Source of the DNA: Bicyclus anynana
Taxonomy: Eukaryota > Arthropoda > Insecta > Lepidoptera > Nymphalidae
NCBI RefSeq assembly: GCF_947172395.1
Contig: NC_069099.1
Coordinates: 9,119,740-9,183,739, forward strand
DNA: 64,000 nt
Direction: 5' to 3'
Positions 31,848 to 43,310 of this stretch are shown piece by piece. The position numbers were made by a program, and so were the translations under genes. The first letter of the stretch is position 1, and the number at the start of each line of letters is the position of its first letter. A model generated the notes under the pieces. The model did no database searches, was not told the DNA's origin, and saw nothing but the letters and a program-made list of their open reading frames with translations.

Positions 31848-32589
31848 GAGCGGGACACACGATGCGTTGCGGCGGCGGTGCGGTACCGGAGCGGTGTCGC
31901 TGCGTCGTGAACATAGAAACAGCTGTGGTAACACGAAGCGCTCTGGCGCCGCACCGGACTTGCAACCACCGAAACGAGGCGGGGAGGGTTGAATGTATTG
32001 CGATGTCGGAACGGCACCGCTCAGTTGTCTATGCGTCACAACATTACTTTTACATTACTCAAGTAGATATGGTGCCGAACTCATTGATGTGTTGTGATCA
32101 TAAAGCTTTCACTGAAAGACGACTGACGTCCTACAGCAACACACACTAATCTGAATCGTAACGTAATTGCTTTCACTCGGGATAACCATACGACTCGCCA
32201 ACCGCGCGCTTACGGCTCGGAGATGATAAGGTTACAATCCCTTTCCAAGTTGATGTGTACGCCTATACCTTTATGAAACACGTAATACATTAAACTCACT
32301 GGTCCAACAGAGCAAAGAGCGCAAGCGCTTGCGACTCAACGAAGGGGCACGGTTTCTTGCTCTCAGAGCTTTCTTCTGTTTCCATTTTATCGGTTGATGT
32401 GCTTGCTCTTTCTGATGTATCCATTGGCTCGGTTTTATCTGTCCAAATATAAAATGACTTACAGACTGTCCAATGCTACTACGGCACTGCTGCGACATAA
32501 TAACGTTGCGGCGCCGCACCGCTCCTGTGCCCGCTGACACGGTGAATTCTTTGCGATGCGGCGCCGCAACGCATCGTGTGCCCCCGCTC
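31848..32589. mobile_element. GC-rich TIR DNA transposon, ~740 bp
   Basis: Ends GAGCGGGACACACGATGCGT (31848) and, inverted, ACGCATCGTGTGCCCCCGCT (to 32589), continuing into GCGGCG-rich subterminal repeats (GCGGCGCCGCAACGCATCG). The interior does not code for a recognisable transposase; the 89-100-codon ORFs lack known domains. Composition differs sharply from the AT-rich surroundings. The target duplication is unclear; PIF/Harbinger or hAT are possible but unproven. Confidence 0.75.
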
Positions 32590-32934
32590 TAACACTGCAT
32601 TTTTTTCACTTCACTTAATGTCATTGCACTTATGTCTGAAGTAAACGTGATATTGTCAGGCAAACCTTTGAACTTATATTATATTTCACATTCAAAGCAC
32701 CTAACACGGTCGCTTGAAAGCGCTCTTACTCCCAATCTTTTCAGGTACTTGACCTTTTACCATTTTTTCGTCACACAAAAAAATATTTTTTCCTAAAGAA
32801 TATTTTGTAAGTTTGACTATAAGTTTATTCTTATCTTAGTGATTTAGTCAATTTCAGCAGACCGGATTTTATTATGTGATATCATGGGCTTTATTCCTGT
32901 ACATTGCCTTAGATTACCCATTGCATTGCATTTC
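32590..32934. other. No feature recognised
   Basis: Spacer between the GC-rich TIR element and SINE-D. Confidence 0.4.
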
Positions 32935-33053
32935 GAGCCTCAATAGCTCAAGGGTAAGAGCGATCGGATACATCACCGAGGTGGTGATTCGATCCCCGCA
33001 CAGTTGGTCTATTTTTGTACCCACTCTTAATAAAGTCTTTCCCGACTAGTTGG
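32935..33053 (+). repeat. SINE-D copy 1
   Basis: tRNA-like head GAGCCTCAATAGCTCAAGGG (A box) and GTGATTCGATCCCCGC (B box), then TTGGTCTATTTTTGTACCCA and TCTTTCCCGACTAGTTGG. The 3' part found in copy 2 (GGGGAATGGGAATATTGGTC) is missing here. Confidence 0.8.
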
Positions 33054-33105
33054 ATCATGCTATCTTCGTTTTTTGTCGTAATAATTAATTTTGACATAAA
33101 GGTTG

Positions 33106-33569
33106 TAGCTCATTAGAGTCACCCGAGACCCGACCCGCACCACCTCGCCACGAGTGGTTAGTATTTTTCATATAGATTTGTATGGGCTTGCGCTCAATAC
33201 ATCAACTCCGTACCATCACCGGATCGCCTCGATCGCGAGGTGTTCACGCGCGGACTGCGAGTGGACCATTCGATGATAGCTCGCTGTTGACATGCTCGCT
33301 TCGCTTGTTTCTTCTTTAATTTTCGTCATTATCAAGACTGACAGCTATGAAGGTCAAATCACGGATTGTAAAATTTGATACACACACTTGACTTACGTGC
33401 ACAGAGTACACCTAGGGCCAAACGCTGGTAGACTACTCGGAAATTCGTTGACCACGTGAGATTTTACTGGTGACAATGTGGCGTCCACCCGTGGTCCACT
33501 TTTCGACGACAAGAAGACGCCTAGCGACGAGGCGGTGCGAGTCGGGTCCCGGGTAGCTCTAATGAGCTA
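33106..33569. mobile_element. TIR DNA transposon, ~460 bp, TA-flanked
   Basis: GCTCATTAGAGTCACCCGAG, then ACCCGACCCGCACC (from 33108) is inverted at the right end (GGTGCGAGTCGGGTCCCGGG, TAGCTCTAATGAGC, to 33567). The arms are about 40 bp. Both ends are flanked by TA (33106-33107 and 33568-33569), which fits a TA target as used by Tc1/mariner-type elements. The interior has no transposase ORF. Confidence 0.8.
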
Positions 33570-33728
33570 TGATCTTAATATTAACGTCAGCAAGGTTATA
33601 TTATGCATCACCCTAAGTTTATTATTCTGCATTGGAGCTGTCTTCTAAATACCTCAATCTTATAGGCGGGAGAAGATATATAACTGGCTGATGGGCATTA
33701 AAACGGGGTTGATAAAAATTAAAAATAA

Positions 33729-33868
33729 CGGTAAGAGCGGTCGGATTCATCACCGAGGGGTGTTGGTTCGATCCCCGCCCCGTTGGACTATTGTCGTACC
33801 CATTTCTAATACAGTCTTTCCCGACTAGTTGGAGGGGAATGGGAATATTGGTCATATTTAAAAAGATA
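33729..33868 (+). repeat. SINE-D copy 2, 5'-truncated
   Basis: Starts at ACGGTAAGAGCGGTCGG just after the A-box start, has GTTGGTTCGATCCCCGCCCC (B box), GTCTTTCCCGACTAGTTGGA and the 3' end GGGAATATTGGTCATATTTA. Confidence 0.8.
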
Positions 33869-33984
33869 TAGCAAATATTATTATTAAAAAAAAAACTAGA
33901 TATCGTGAATTATTTCAACAGTGTAACCACAGTTAGCAATTGAGTATTTAGCCAATGTACTTGTATATTTAGCTAGATTTCAAG

Positions 33985-34120
33985 TTTTGCGTGCATGCAA
34001 ATGTAGCGACATTTATCACGTCCGTCCAGCCGTCAGTGGCACAGAATGTTCCCTATTTACGCTGTGTCGTGGTAAGATTGCAATGTAAATGTACACAAAC
34101 AATTTGGAGACAGTGTTCCC
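33985..34120 (+). promoter_or_regulatory. Shared motif cluster (ATGCAAAT type), copy 2
   Basis: ATGCAAATGTAGCGACA (33995), CTATTTAC (34053) and AATTTGGAGACAG (34101) match 21690-21815 in order and orientation. No other family resemblance. Confidence 0.3.
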
Positions 34121-34265
34121 GGCATACGTTAACGATAAACAACGGAGTGCCATTGTTTAAACAAGAAACAAGGAATAAACATTGTTCTTGTTATGATAAA
34201 TAACACATTTGCTCGTAAAGTATTGCTTATTTCACCAATTTAAATATCGTAATGTATCTCATTAC

Positions 34266-34321
34266 GCACATGTGCCGTGATGTAAAGTAAAATGCGCATG
34301 TGCCGTAATGTAAATAAAAAT
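34266..34321 (+). repeat. 28-bp unit, two copies
   Basis: CACATGTGCCGTGATGTAAA and GCGCATGTGCCGTAATGTAA begin adjacent 28-bp units. GCATGTGCC recurs near 34576. Confidence 0.7.
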
Positions 34322-35030
34322 ATAAAACCTTTATCATCCGTCTAAAAACGAACGGTACTTTTTTAAATCTTGTCAAAGAGTTTTTATGTCAGAAAAGTGC
34401 TCAACATTTGATGAACAAAATTAACTTTATATAATATATAAAAAAAACATTTAATTCTTTCATTTTAATAATTTTGACAATAAATGTCTTCCATTTTTTA
34501 TCTTTATCAGATTTATCTGTATCAAAAACACAAAAACATTAATTTACTTTATTAGTAATACTGGCTGTTTTTGGTGCATGTGCCAAAAAACGCACGCACT
34601 TCGCTATCTGTGTAAAAATGAGAAGCATATCAAAATGTCATCATATGGATGGCAAAGATCATTCAGTTTCAGAAAGTGTGTTTCCTCGCAAATGTGTTAT
34701 AAAACGTCGTATGGCATACGTGCGCTTTGATAATTACAGTCTCTGCTTCCTTACTCTAGCTCTCGCTTTCGGCTCGAGCTACAATATAGCCTCGGCTGTA
34801 ATTTTCAACTTACCGCACTTATAACATAATGTACTATTATTGTTACTAGATGCTGCATGTCAACCGCTGTGGGAAGAATTCGATCGTCATTCATCAAATT
34901 CTCAAGATTAGTATCTCCTGAACTTAGAGACTGCGATGGACTGCCTTCATCAAAGGACATCAATAAAGAATCTCGTTCTTATAATAAATATCAGAAATAT
35001 TTCTTACAATTTATATGATATGTTTGAACA
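34322..35030. other. No gene recognised
   Basis: A 68-codon ORF at 34618-34824 is open but domain-less. TAGCTCTCGCTTTCGGCTCG at about 34758 looks like the end of an unknown element. Confidence 0.35.
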
Positions 35031-35320
35031 TCTATATATATAAAAATGAATTGCTGTTCGTTAGTCTCGCTAAAACTTGAGAACGGCTGAACGGATTTAT
35101 CGTATCTTGGCCTTCAAATGTTCGTGGAGGTATAGGGAAGGTTTAAAAGGTGAGAAAAATTAGAATAATTGCCGGGAAAACCATAAAAATAACCCTTTTC
35201 CATTTCCCATACAAACGTTTAAGAGTCAAGGGGTAGGGTATGGTAGGGGTAGAGTAGTGTAGAGTAGGGATAGGGAAGAAGTGCACATAAGTCAAAGCGA
35301 AGCTTGACCGGGTCCACTAG
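35031..35320 (+). mobile_element. Hel-4 Helitron, complete
   Basis: A|TCTATATATATAAAAATGAA at the left end, CGTTAGTCTCGCTAAAACTT, CGAACGGATTT-like text, a GGGTAGGGTA tract (35221-35277; the CCCTA theme of Hel-3 on the opposite strand), and the 3' end GAAGCTTGACCGGGTCCACTAG, then T. Non-coding. Confidence 0.85.
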
Positions 35321-35859
35321 TAAGAAATAAAATGTTTATATGCCTAGTCTAGGCCTTAAAAATATTTTTTTAACGAAAAATTTCAACTGACTCAAATTCA
35401 AATGTACATAAGTATTATTTACATTAATAAGCAAAAATACTATCTTACATACATCCCATATAATGTTATTTTGAAGGCGGTGCCAAGCCAAATAGACCCT
35501 TTAGATTTTATTTTGTTTTCAACAATGACTTGTAGGTTTTCGAATTGAATACTAAGAGTTCAGTTTACTGCACTAATGACAATAATTAAGTATTAAAACA
35601 ACACTAGTTAATAAGTATTTAAACGAACTATGGCTGCAATTTTTTGAACAAATTCTTGTGTAAATGCAGCAATATTATAGAACAAACCAGTGGTATGTTT
35701 TCATAGTAGGTACATATGTAATTCAAAATATATTTTTTGTTTGCAACTCTCGAGTTTAGTTTCTCTCGACGGACAAAATGTCAAACAATACCGACAAGGG
35801 TTGTTCGAAAACTCTTCACAGCAACTTTTTACTTAAAAGCTATGAGTCCTCTATTTATT
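35321..35859. other. No feature recognised
   Basis: AT-rich spacer. Confidence 0.4.
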
Positions 35860-36205
35860 AACCCCCGACGCAAAAAGAGGGGTGTTATAAGTTTGACGTG
35901 TCTGTCTGTGGCATCATAGCTCCTGAATGGATGAAGCGATTTAAATTTAGATTGTTTTGTATGAAAGTCGACTTATGTTCGAGTGATCTTAAACATGTGT
36001 AATGTGTGATGAGCTGAGTGAGTCAGTTCAGCCGTTTAAAAGTTCTGGGGGATGAAAGTGGGGCAGAATAACCGAATCTCTGCAATAAAATAATCTAAAT
36101 AGTCTGCAAATATACTCAAGTGGGTCTCAAATGAAAGCGCACTGAAAGATAATATTGATGACTTGATCGAAAGTGTAATTAATAATTTTATGACATTCGG
36201 GGGTT
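35860..36205. mobile_element. MITE-2, AACCCCCGA ends
   Basis: AACCCCCGACGCAAAAAGAG at the left, TTCGGGGGTT inverted at the right. Internal GACGTGTCTGTCTGTGGCAT and GAACGGATGA-like text. About 345 bp, non-coding; short terminal repeats (9 bp) plus size fit a miniature DNA transposon. Confidence 0.75.
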
Positions 36206-36350
36206 TTTTTCAATTTTATGGTATTTTTAAATCAAACCAGCGTAGTCTTCTGTTGACATTAGGGTTGGGTTGTTCCATAGTTTTTAAAAGTAATTTAAAT
36301 AAAAGATCGGTAAAATTAATTTAGTATGTTAGAATTATTATATTAATTTT

Positions 36351-36649
36351 TGACGGCCTCCGCGGCGCGGCGCAGTGGTATGCGCGGTAGGTTTACAAGA
36401 CAAAGGTCTTGGGTTCGATCCTCGGCTTAATTTCTTAATTAGTCCAGGTCACTACCCTAACAGCTAAGAAGTACCGCCAAGCGATTAAGCGTTCCGGTAC
36501 GATGCCGTGTAGAATCCGAAAGGAGTATGGATTTTCATCCAATTCCTAACATACTAGCCTACTTTCATCTTATATTGCACCATCACTTACCATTACGTTA
36601 GATTATAGTCAAGGGCTAACTTGTAGAGAATAAATAAAATAAAAAAAAT
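36351..36649 (+). repeat. SINE-B, full length, sense
   Basis: TGACGGCCTCCGCGGCGCGG, CGCAGTGGTATGCGCGG (A-box region; six extra bases, GCGGCG), GGGTTCGATCCTCGGCT (B box), AAGTACCGCCAAGCGATTAA, then a 3' end with TTGTAGAGAATAAATAAAAT. It lies 92 bp upstream of an inverted SINE-B fragment. Confidence 0.88.
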
Positions 36650-36740
36650 ACTAGATAACTTGGAGTGTGCGAAAGAGGACATCTGTGTAAAGGGAGACGA
36701 TAATGGTCTAAAATCCCGTATAATACGAGCATTATTTTCT

Positions 36741-36882
36741 CATTATTCTATATAAGTTAGCCCTTAGCCACAATCTCACCTGATGGTAAGTGATAATGCA
36801 AACTAAGATGGAAGCGGGATCACTTGTTAGGAGTAGGATGAAAATCCACCCCATTTTTGAATACTACACGACGCTAAATCGC
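36741..36882 (-). repeat. SINE-B 3' half, inverted relative to neighbour
   Basis: Antisense text from the tail to GTGTAGTATTCAAAAATGGG. With 36351-36649 it makes an inverted pair that could fold in a transcript. Confidence 0.75.
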
Positions 36883-37221
36883 ATTACAAACGGGTATACG
36901 AGTATTACCTACCTATAACTTGGTAATATTTAAATATTTCTCAATATACTGACAAAAGCTTCTATAGACATATCAAGGGTAACTATGGGGCTATATTATA
37001 CTTTGATTCGGGGTTCACGCCACGTATGTTTGATTTGTCGAAACACAATCACAACTATCGTATTGTTAAGGAAATTAATTAATAGCTATGTAGTTAAACC
37101 ACCACGTTTAAGTTTCAAAGCATTATTTATTAATATGCCATTGATAGTGATGTGGTTTAATGTCAGAAATTAAAATTTTAATTAGCGTATCGTACTTCGC
37201 ATATCTTTACACTAATTGCTA
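36883..37221. other. No feature recognised
   Basis: Spacer. The 62-codon ORF (36985-37173) has no recognisable content. Confidence 0.4.
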
Positions 37222-37406
37222 TCTATACTAATATTATAAAGCTGATGAGTTTGTTTGTTTATTTGTTTGATTGAACGCGCTAATCTCAGAAACTACTGGT
37301 CCGATTTGAGAAATTATTTCAGTGTTAGATAGCCCATTTATCAAGGAAGGCTTTATTATGTTATCCCCATATTCTTACGGAAACGGAAACCACGCGGCGT
37401 CAGCTA
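37222..37406 (+). mobile_element. Hel-2 type Helitron, complete
   Basis: A|TCTATACTAATATTATAAAG start, ATTGAACGCGCTAATCTCAG, CCATATTCTTACGGAAACGG, end CCACGCGGCGTCAGCTAG|T. The A|T insertion context is intact. 185 bp. Confidence 0.88.
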
Positions 37407-37947
37407 GTAATATAATAAAGTACATTATTAGGAACGCAGTTAGGACACAATAATTTTATAATATCTAATGTTGCCAACTAAGCGCATCCCCGAGCCTTGC
37501 TCAGTTCATTATTCATTCATTCATTCATTCATTCATTATTTTTGGTTATATTAATATTGAATAATTTGCCAGTATTCAACCCTGGAAAATCGTTCAAAAA
37601 TGATGAAAAAACTGTAATGAAGTGTTTGACAGAATATAATTTATAATAAAATCCATTCAAAGTTGGTAATTAGACTATAGCCATTAAGCAACAAATCATT
37701 ACAAACGTAGCAATTACCCTTGCTGACCCAGATAAGCCGTGATCAAATTAACCAAATACGAGTAAACAAAACGGGTCGAAACATCTGTCAATTAAAGCAA
37801 ACTCAAATATTCAGAGGGCGACGTAGTCGTGCCAATTATAATAGAACGACATTCTGTCAAAGTCAGATCTACCTCATTTTATAGAAGCTAAAATTTTTGT
37901 CAGTCCATGCACCAGTAAGTACAGTGTAAAGTTTGGACTATGGTAGC
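37407..37947. other. Spacer with ATTC microsatellite
   Basis: 37508-37538 is (CATT)n, about seven units. Nothing else was recognised. Confidence 0.5.
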
Positions 37948-38165
37948 TTTTTTTTTCACACGTTAGCCCTTGACTACAATATCACCTGATGGAAAGTGAT
38001 GATGCAATCTAAGATTGAAAGCAGGAGGACGATAAAAATCCACACACTTTTCGGTTTCCACACGACATCGTACCGGAACGCTATCGCTCGGCTGTACGTC
38101 TTTGTCGGTAGGGTGGTAACTAGCCACGGCCGTAGCCTCAATAGGTAGGATAATAGGAAGTCTCA
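37948..38165 (-). repeat. SINE-B, head lost
   Basis: Antisense tail to GCCACGGCCGTAGCCTC-region text (GGCTACGGCCGTGGCTAGTT antisense). The tRNA-like part is absent or scrambled. Confidence 0.8.
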
Positions 38166-38328
38166 AGCTTTGAGTGGTAGCAGATTTCAATATCCTTAAA
38201 CGTCCGAGTTAATATAAGGAATAAAGGATTAATATAAGGAATCATGTCCCTAGTAGCAGGTCACTTAGCTTTAATGATTTTTCATGATATCTCGAAGAAA
38301 ATATAAAAAAAAAATTATAATGAGACAA

Positions 38329-38480
38329 TAGGATGATAACAGTTTTTTAATCATTCTTATTAAGAGTATGCTATTAGTAAAGCAATTTTGTAAAAGTAAC
38401 AGGGTATCTGCAATTATTACTTTCGGAGCTACAGGGATTTAAAGGGATAATTTTGCGGCGCTGCCACGGATTGCTAAACG
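38329..38480 (+). mobile_element. MITE-3 copy, truncated
   Basis: AGGATGATAACAGTTTTTTA, GTAAAGCAATTTTGTAAAAG, ACAGGGTATCTGCAATTATT, GGGATTTAAAGGGATAATTT, GCGGCGCTGCC: the left third of the element at 48343-48849, cut where a SINE-A fragment begins. Confidence 0.7.
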
Positions 38481-38490
38481 AAAATTTAAC

Positions 38491-38622
38491 TCTCAAACGG
38501 CGAAGGAACATGTGTGTGAAGTTTGCCAATCCGCATTTGGCCAGCGTGGTGGACTAAGGCCTAACCCCTGTCATTGCGTGTGGAGACTCTTGCTCAACAG
38601 TGGGCCGAATATAGGTTGGTTG
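38491..38622 (+). repeat. SINE-A 3' end with deletion
   Basis: Starts TCTCAAACGGCGAAGGAACA, joins directly to TGTGTGTGAAGTTTGCCAATCC, then the GTGGTGG box and AACAGTGGGCCGAATATAGG. Confidence 0.8.
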
Positions 38623-39025
38623 GATCTTATTTACTCGAATGTCTCATAAATATCAATTTACTAACTAAACCTTGTCATCATCCTAGTCTACCGAGAGTCT
38701 GGGCCCTTGAAACCTACTACCTCTCAAAGTTACCATATTCTATACAGGTCCTCATTACTTAGGTAGGAGCATAAGCTGGCAAACTTTCAGCCTATAAAAT
38801 GAGGACGGTGTAGTCACTAAAGTCCATAATGGAAGCAGGAACGGGGCTGACTAATGAGAGATGGGAATGCGCTAATGACTGAAGTGAAACGCTCTATGAA
38901 ATGAAAAATCACTTACATTCAGGCTATTTGTTGTTTATACTTTATTGTACAGTAATAACGTCATTCTATATTATTTTTACATATGTTTTACAAAAAAAAG
39001 AGATTTTGTGTTTGGCTACATGAAC
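38623..39025. other. No feature recognised
   Basis: Spacer; a 62-codon ORF (38574-38762) overlaps the SINE and is not a gene. Confidence 0.4.
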
Positions 39026-39235
39026 ATCACCATTATCATCCCATTACAATTAAAGGTCACTAAAAGACCTCCCATCCTGTAAGAGAAGGCATATGGAGTT
39101 TAAACCGACCACACTACTCCAATGCTGGTTGGCGAGCTTAAAGTAATAATGTTTGATTCTTTGATTATCATTGTCATATTATTTTTCGTGCTCTCCGAGG
39201 CACGGAGGAAGTAACACCAACTTCCATGCTGATAA
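39026..39235 (-). repeat. SINE-E copy
   Basis: Antisense: GTGCCTCGGAGAGCACGA-type text (39188-39206), then CCAACCAGCATTGGAGTAGT, GTGGTCGG, the AACTCCATATGCC block and the tail GGGATGATAATGGTG. The central box is the counterpart of CCGCATTGGRSCAGCGTGG in SINE-A and SINE-F. Confidence 0.65.
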
Positions 39236-39587
39236 TTTGTACCGACCTGACACAGGCCGATTTGACAAGTTTGTAAATATTCTTTTGTCAGTTCCGTGAG
39301 CCGAGCGAATGTAAATGACCGTTGGTATAATGTATGTCGTTGAGCTAGTAGTTCTTCCTGACATTACATTATAACATTTTGTTTAAATGTTACAGTCAGG
39401 TTGGTGGTCATGTTTGACTTTGTGATCTTATATCACTGTCAGTGGTGTAAATGATAATCACCCTGACCGAGTGACGACAAGAGCTTTTTAGTAGCACCAC
39501 TAACTTCTCAACTCATCTATATTTCAAAAAAATATTTATTGATTTTTTTAAAAGCCTGAGCTTGGCTTCAATCAATCATGATGCAGC

Positions 39588-39790
39588 TTATGGTAAAATG
39601 CGTTTATCTAGAAGGTGCCTATTTACTCTTGACTTGAAGATACCCATGTTGTAGCTGGAAGGGCATTCCATAACTTCGCAGTAAAAATCAGGGAAATATT
39701 GAAAAGTATTTAGGAAAATGTTGTAATAACTTGAAGGTTCTTTTAATAATGCGCATGACGGACATTTTTTACAATCATTATAAAACACTC
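39588..39790 (-). pseudogene. Possible LINE reverse transcriptase C-terminal tail
   Basis: The antisense strand encodes PSSYNMGIFKSRVNRHLLDK. FKSRVNRHL-like ends are known from the last residues of several insect LINE reverse transcriptases. Upstream domains are absent, so the assignment rests on this short motif. Confidence 0.4.
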
Positions 39791-41124
39791 CTGTTGCCTG
39801 AATGTTAAAAGATTTATATAAATAAAACAGGTAAAAACGTAAACTTGGTACAAAGGAACAACGGTATTACATCAATGGTTTTTATGCCAAGGCTACTTAC
39901 TAATCTAGGCCTGATTCAGTAAAATGAAATCAAACTACGGAGTTTGTTTTTATTAAGAAGTTTTTGAGTAAAAGGTAGCTAAGGTAGGTTTTATAAACAA
40001 GTAATTTTGGAACAGTTTGTGTGTTAGAAGTGATTTTACCACCAGTTCAGAAGAGAGATTCTACTGAGAATAATAATACTAAAACAGAAGTTACATTTTT
40101 ATAAAGCAACAACAACAAGTTTATAAGTTTGAAAGTTACGTCATAGAAGTCTTATTGCTTAGATAATTACCATTTTTTCCTATTATTACGAGTAATATAG
40201 GTATTATCAATTATTTTGTCTGCTTAATAAGTTATCACCGCCGCCTATAATAAACTCCAATCTGTGCTAAATATTATTTTGAAGTAAAACAATACCTTGG
40301 TTTACTTCAAAATTGTAAAATTGTGTAACGATAAACATTGAGGGTATGTTTAACATTTTAACATTTTATATAGCCATTTCCAAAATACAGGATTTACATT
40401 TATGTATATTATCAATTTTCGACTTTATTGAAAAGTTGCTCAATGAATCTGTCCAATAATATCTTTTTGTAATTTCAACGGAAAACGGAATTAGTAGAAT
40501 TTAAAATTACAGAGTGTGTTTAAATCTATATTTTAAAGTTTTAAATATTTTAGTCTGAACTTTCTCAAGTTCTTTTTACATTTAACCAAAGTCAATGCCA
40601 GGCGAAACTACTGAAGTTGAATCCTAGATGAATGAATACATGAATTTACATGTTACCTATCAATTTAAACAATTTCCAAAATATATTTAAATACAAGAAG
40701 TATTTTAATTTGGTTTTTTCTATAAAATAAAAATAAATAAACATATCTTAAAAACTTTATAATGAAAAAAACAGGTTTGAAAAGCACAAGGAATTCTGTA
40801 AAAATACATCAGATGCACGAATAAACGGGTTTTAAAAGCATTATGAAGTCAGTAAAAATACCTCATTCTTTTTTTAATTTTGCCTCAACCACCACAGCTT
40901 ATAAAAGTTTCATTTCTGTAACCGACACAGTACAGAATGCTTGAATAACTGTGGCTACTCGTAAAAATTTTACGTGAAATACGGTGACGCTACTGCAGCT
41001 GTATCGGTTTTGTCGGATTTCATGAATTTGTAAAGCGGAAACGAAATCTGAACTGAACTGAAAGTTCAGATTCCACAAAATTCGTATCCGCACGACTGTT
41101 TAAGAACTTTACTGGTAAAATATT
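39791..41124. other. No feature recognised
   Basis: Long AT-rich stretch without an ORF above 65 codons or a recognisable repeat. Confidence 0.45.
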
Positions 41125-41340
41125 CATCTTTATCAGCCCATTTTAGTCCACTATACGGCCTCCCGCCTCACAGAAGAGGGGATACGGAGCCTCCACCTAC
41201 CATGCTGCACAAATGCTGGTTGACAGGCTTTGGGTGATTGTGTTTGACATTTTAACATCAGGTAGTAATGATAATAATAACTACTAGTGATACCGACAGC
41301 CTAACTTACCGTCCAAGGGAAAACGCCGCCAACTTTTCAT
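41125..41340 (-). repeat. SINE-E copy, diverged
   Basis: Antisense: CAACCAGCATTTGTGCAGCA, TGGTAGGTGGAGGCTCCGTA, then GGGCTGATAAAGATGA at the tail. The right part (41260-41340) is weakly similar to 39150-39235. Confidence 0.6.
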
Positions 41341-42577
41341 GCTACTGCAACAAAATTTTTCAGTTCGAGTATAATAGAATGACAAGTTTTAATTTAATTT
41401 ACGTGTTTTGTAATGTAAATTTTGTAATTATAAATAAATAGTTTTTAGCCAAAAATAATTGGTATAATATTAAAAAGTGTTTTTGAATGACAAGTGATCT
41501 CCTTATAGATTGTAACTTCATATTTCTGAGCGAGGATGGAGAATTATTGGCCTTGATATTAAACGCTGTCATACAATAAATCATTTGACGTCGACGTGGG
41601 TAGGTAAGTACTCGATAAGCGGCAATCGGAGATGGGTATGAATAATTTATTTTAACAGTATCCTTTGTATGAGATTGGACACCTTGTTGGCGTCACTCTC
41701 AATAACTTCAGACATTTTCGTATTACCCATTAGACATGTTGGTCCTGTACAACAACACTAGTGAATCTAGTAATATCACACTAGCGTAGTAAATCTCCAA
41801 AATGGAATTCCCATCGTCGACCATGGTCTGCCCAAACTACCCGGCAATTTATTAATTAAAAAAAACTTTATAATTCTACTGAAACTCTACTTCAAAAAAA
41901 GTTTGCTACGACGTTTTACGACATTTAAATTGGATGGTTGATCCTGAGTTTTGCGGACATTTTTTTAAGGCTGGTTGGTTTGTTGGTAAATTTGTTTATT
42001 TTGTATGCTTGTTGCTAACAGAAAAAATTTGATACACCGGCCACTTTTTTGAGCAAGAATAGAGATAATTTTTTTTTTCAAGGATCAAACTTTTATTAAA
42101 CCACATTCACCATACCTGGGATCCTGAGGCTGATGGTATATTGTACGATGGGCATTTTTTAGATTCCTATGTGGAGAGAAAGGCCTGACCAACAGTTGAC
42201 CATTACAATGCTGATAATGATGATGATGACTATCATCTATCACTATCATTTTGACTATATTATTATGCTGACACACTTAAGACAAATGCAAAGAACACCT
42301 CTAACTGCAAGACATTTGTAAAACGAGTAAAATATTCAAATCACACCGCACTCTCCCCCAAAGTGGGGCGAGAAGCGAATACAAATTGTAGTTTTAACCG
42401 GTCAAACTTCCTCCTGTACGATATTCTCATATTACGTGCTTTGTCGTATGCAACGACAGCCATATCTTCATCTACGTGCAGTATATTTCTATGCATTTTT
42501 GAAATTTTAAAAAACTCACAGAAACTTATTTTGAAAGAACCTTATAAAAACCACCGAAAAACTAGTGTAACTCATAG
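41341..42577. other. No feature recognised
   Basis: AT-rich. No coding, RNA or repeat call is possible. Confidence 0.4.
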
Positions 42578-42778
42578 AAGCCTCCGATTCCGGAGGGCGT
42601 AGATATGAATCCGGTCCGGGGCATGCACCTCCAACTTTTCAGTTGTGTGCATTTTTAGGACATTAAATGTCACGTGTCAAAAACGGTAAAGGAAAATATC
42701 GTAAAGAAAACATCAGAGAATTTTCCAATCCCCATTGGGCCAGCGTGGTGGACTATTGGCCTCATCATCATCATCATT
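42578..42778 (+). repeat. SINE-A, sense, part of head and tail lost
   Basis: AAGCCTCCGATTCCGGAGGG, GATATGAATCCGGTCCGGGG (B box damaged), CAACTTTTCAGTTGTGTGC, middle with a short deletion, CCCATTGGGCCAGCGTGGTG, then CCTCATCATCATCATCA instead of the usual tail. Confidence 0.85.
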
Positions 42779-43066
42779 TGATATTCAATCTGTTATCAAT
42801 GGCTAAATTGCCTTTATCAAAGACAAACAAAGAGCAGCTTGTAAAAGGCGTAGCTTATAGTACCGTGCTACGAAATACCGTAGACCTTTACCGTTCGCGC
42901 ATTTATGTTACACTTTGTTAAGATTACAATGTATATTATTACCGGTATGGGGCTTTTGCAAGAATAATAATCAAATTCCTGAAAATCCGGAAGCTCGTCT
43001 TATTACGAGTAGAATGATTGGCACAAGGTACCGATAAACAAAGAGCTACTAAAGAATTTTGTTTAA
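42779..43066. other. No feature recognised
   Basis: Spacer; AAATTGCCTTTATCAAAG at about 42803 resembles AAATTGCCTTTATCGAAG at 10300, a match too short to interpret. Confidence 0.35.
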
Positions 43067-43310
43067 TCTATACTAATATTATAAAGACGTAAAGTTTGTA
43101 ACATAATATTAATTTTATATAATTAGGTTTACGTCATTATTTATACTACTAAACTTAAATCCTTATCAAAATAAATTATTTATTAATCACAAGGATATTA
43201 TGGAGATAAGATTTGCCCTTTACAGTATGTTAATTAGTTAAATAGTTTTGGAGATAATACAAAATTTCTAAAAGACGCAGAAATTCCGCAATATGACGCC
43301 CCGCGCTTTT
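43067..43310 (+). mobile_element. Helitron 5' end, right boundary unclear
   Basis: A|TCTATACTAATATTATAAAG start at 43067; a CGCCCCGCGC patch at about 43300 may mark its 3' end or that of the inverted neighbour. Confidence 0.5.

Noticed and set aside
36351..36430. Functional tRNA gene
   Set aside because: A and B boxes are present, but the sequence continues into the SINE-B body and no acceptor stem closes. The same holds for the heads of SINE-A, -C, -D and -F.
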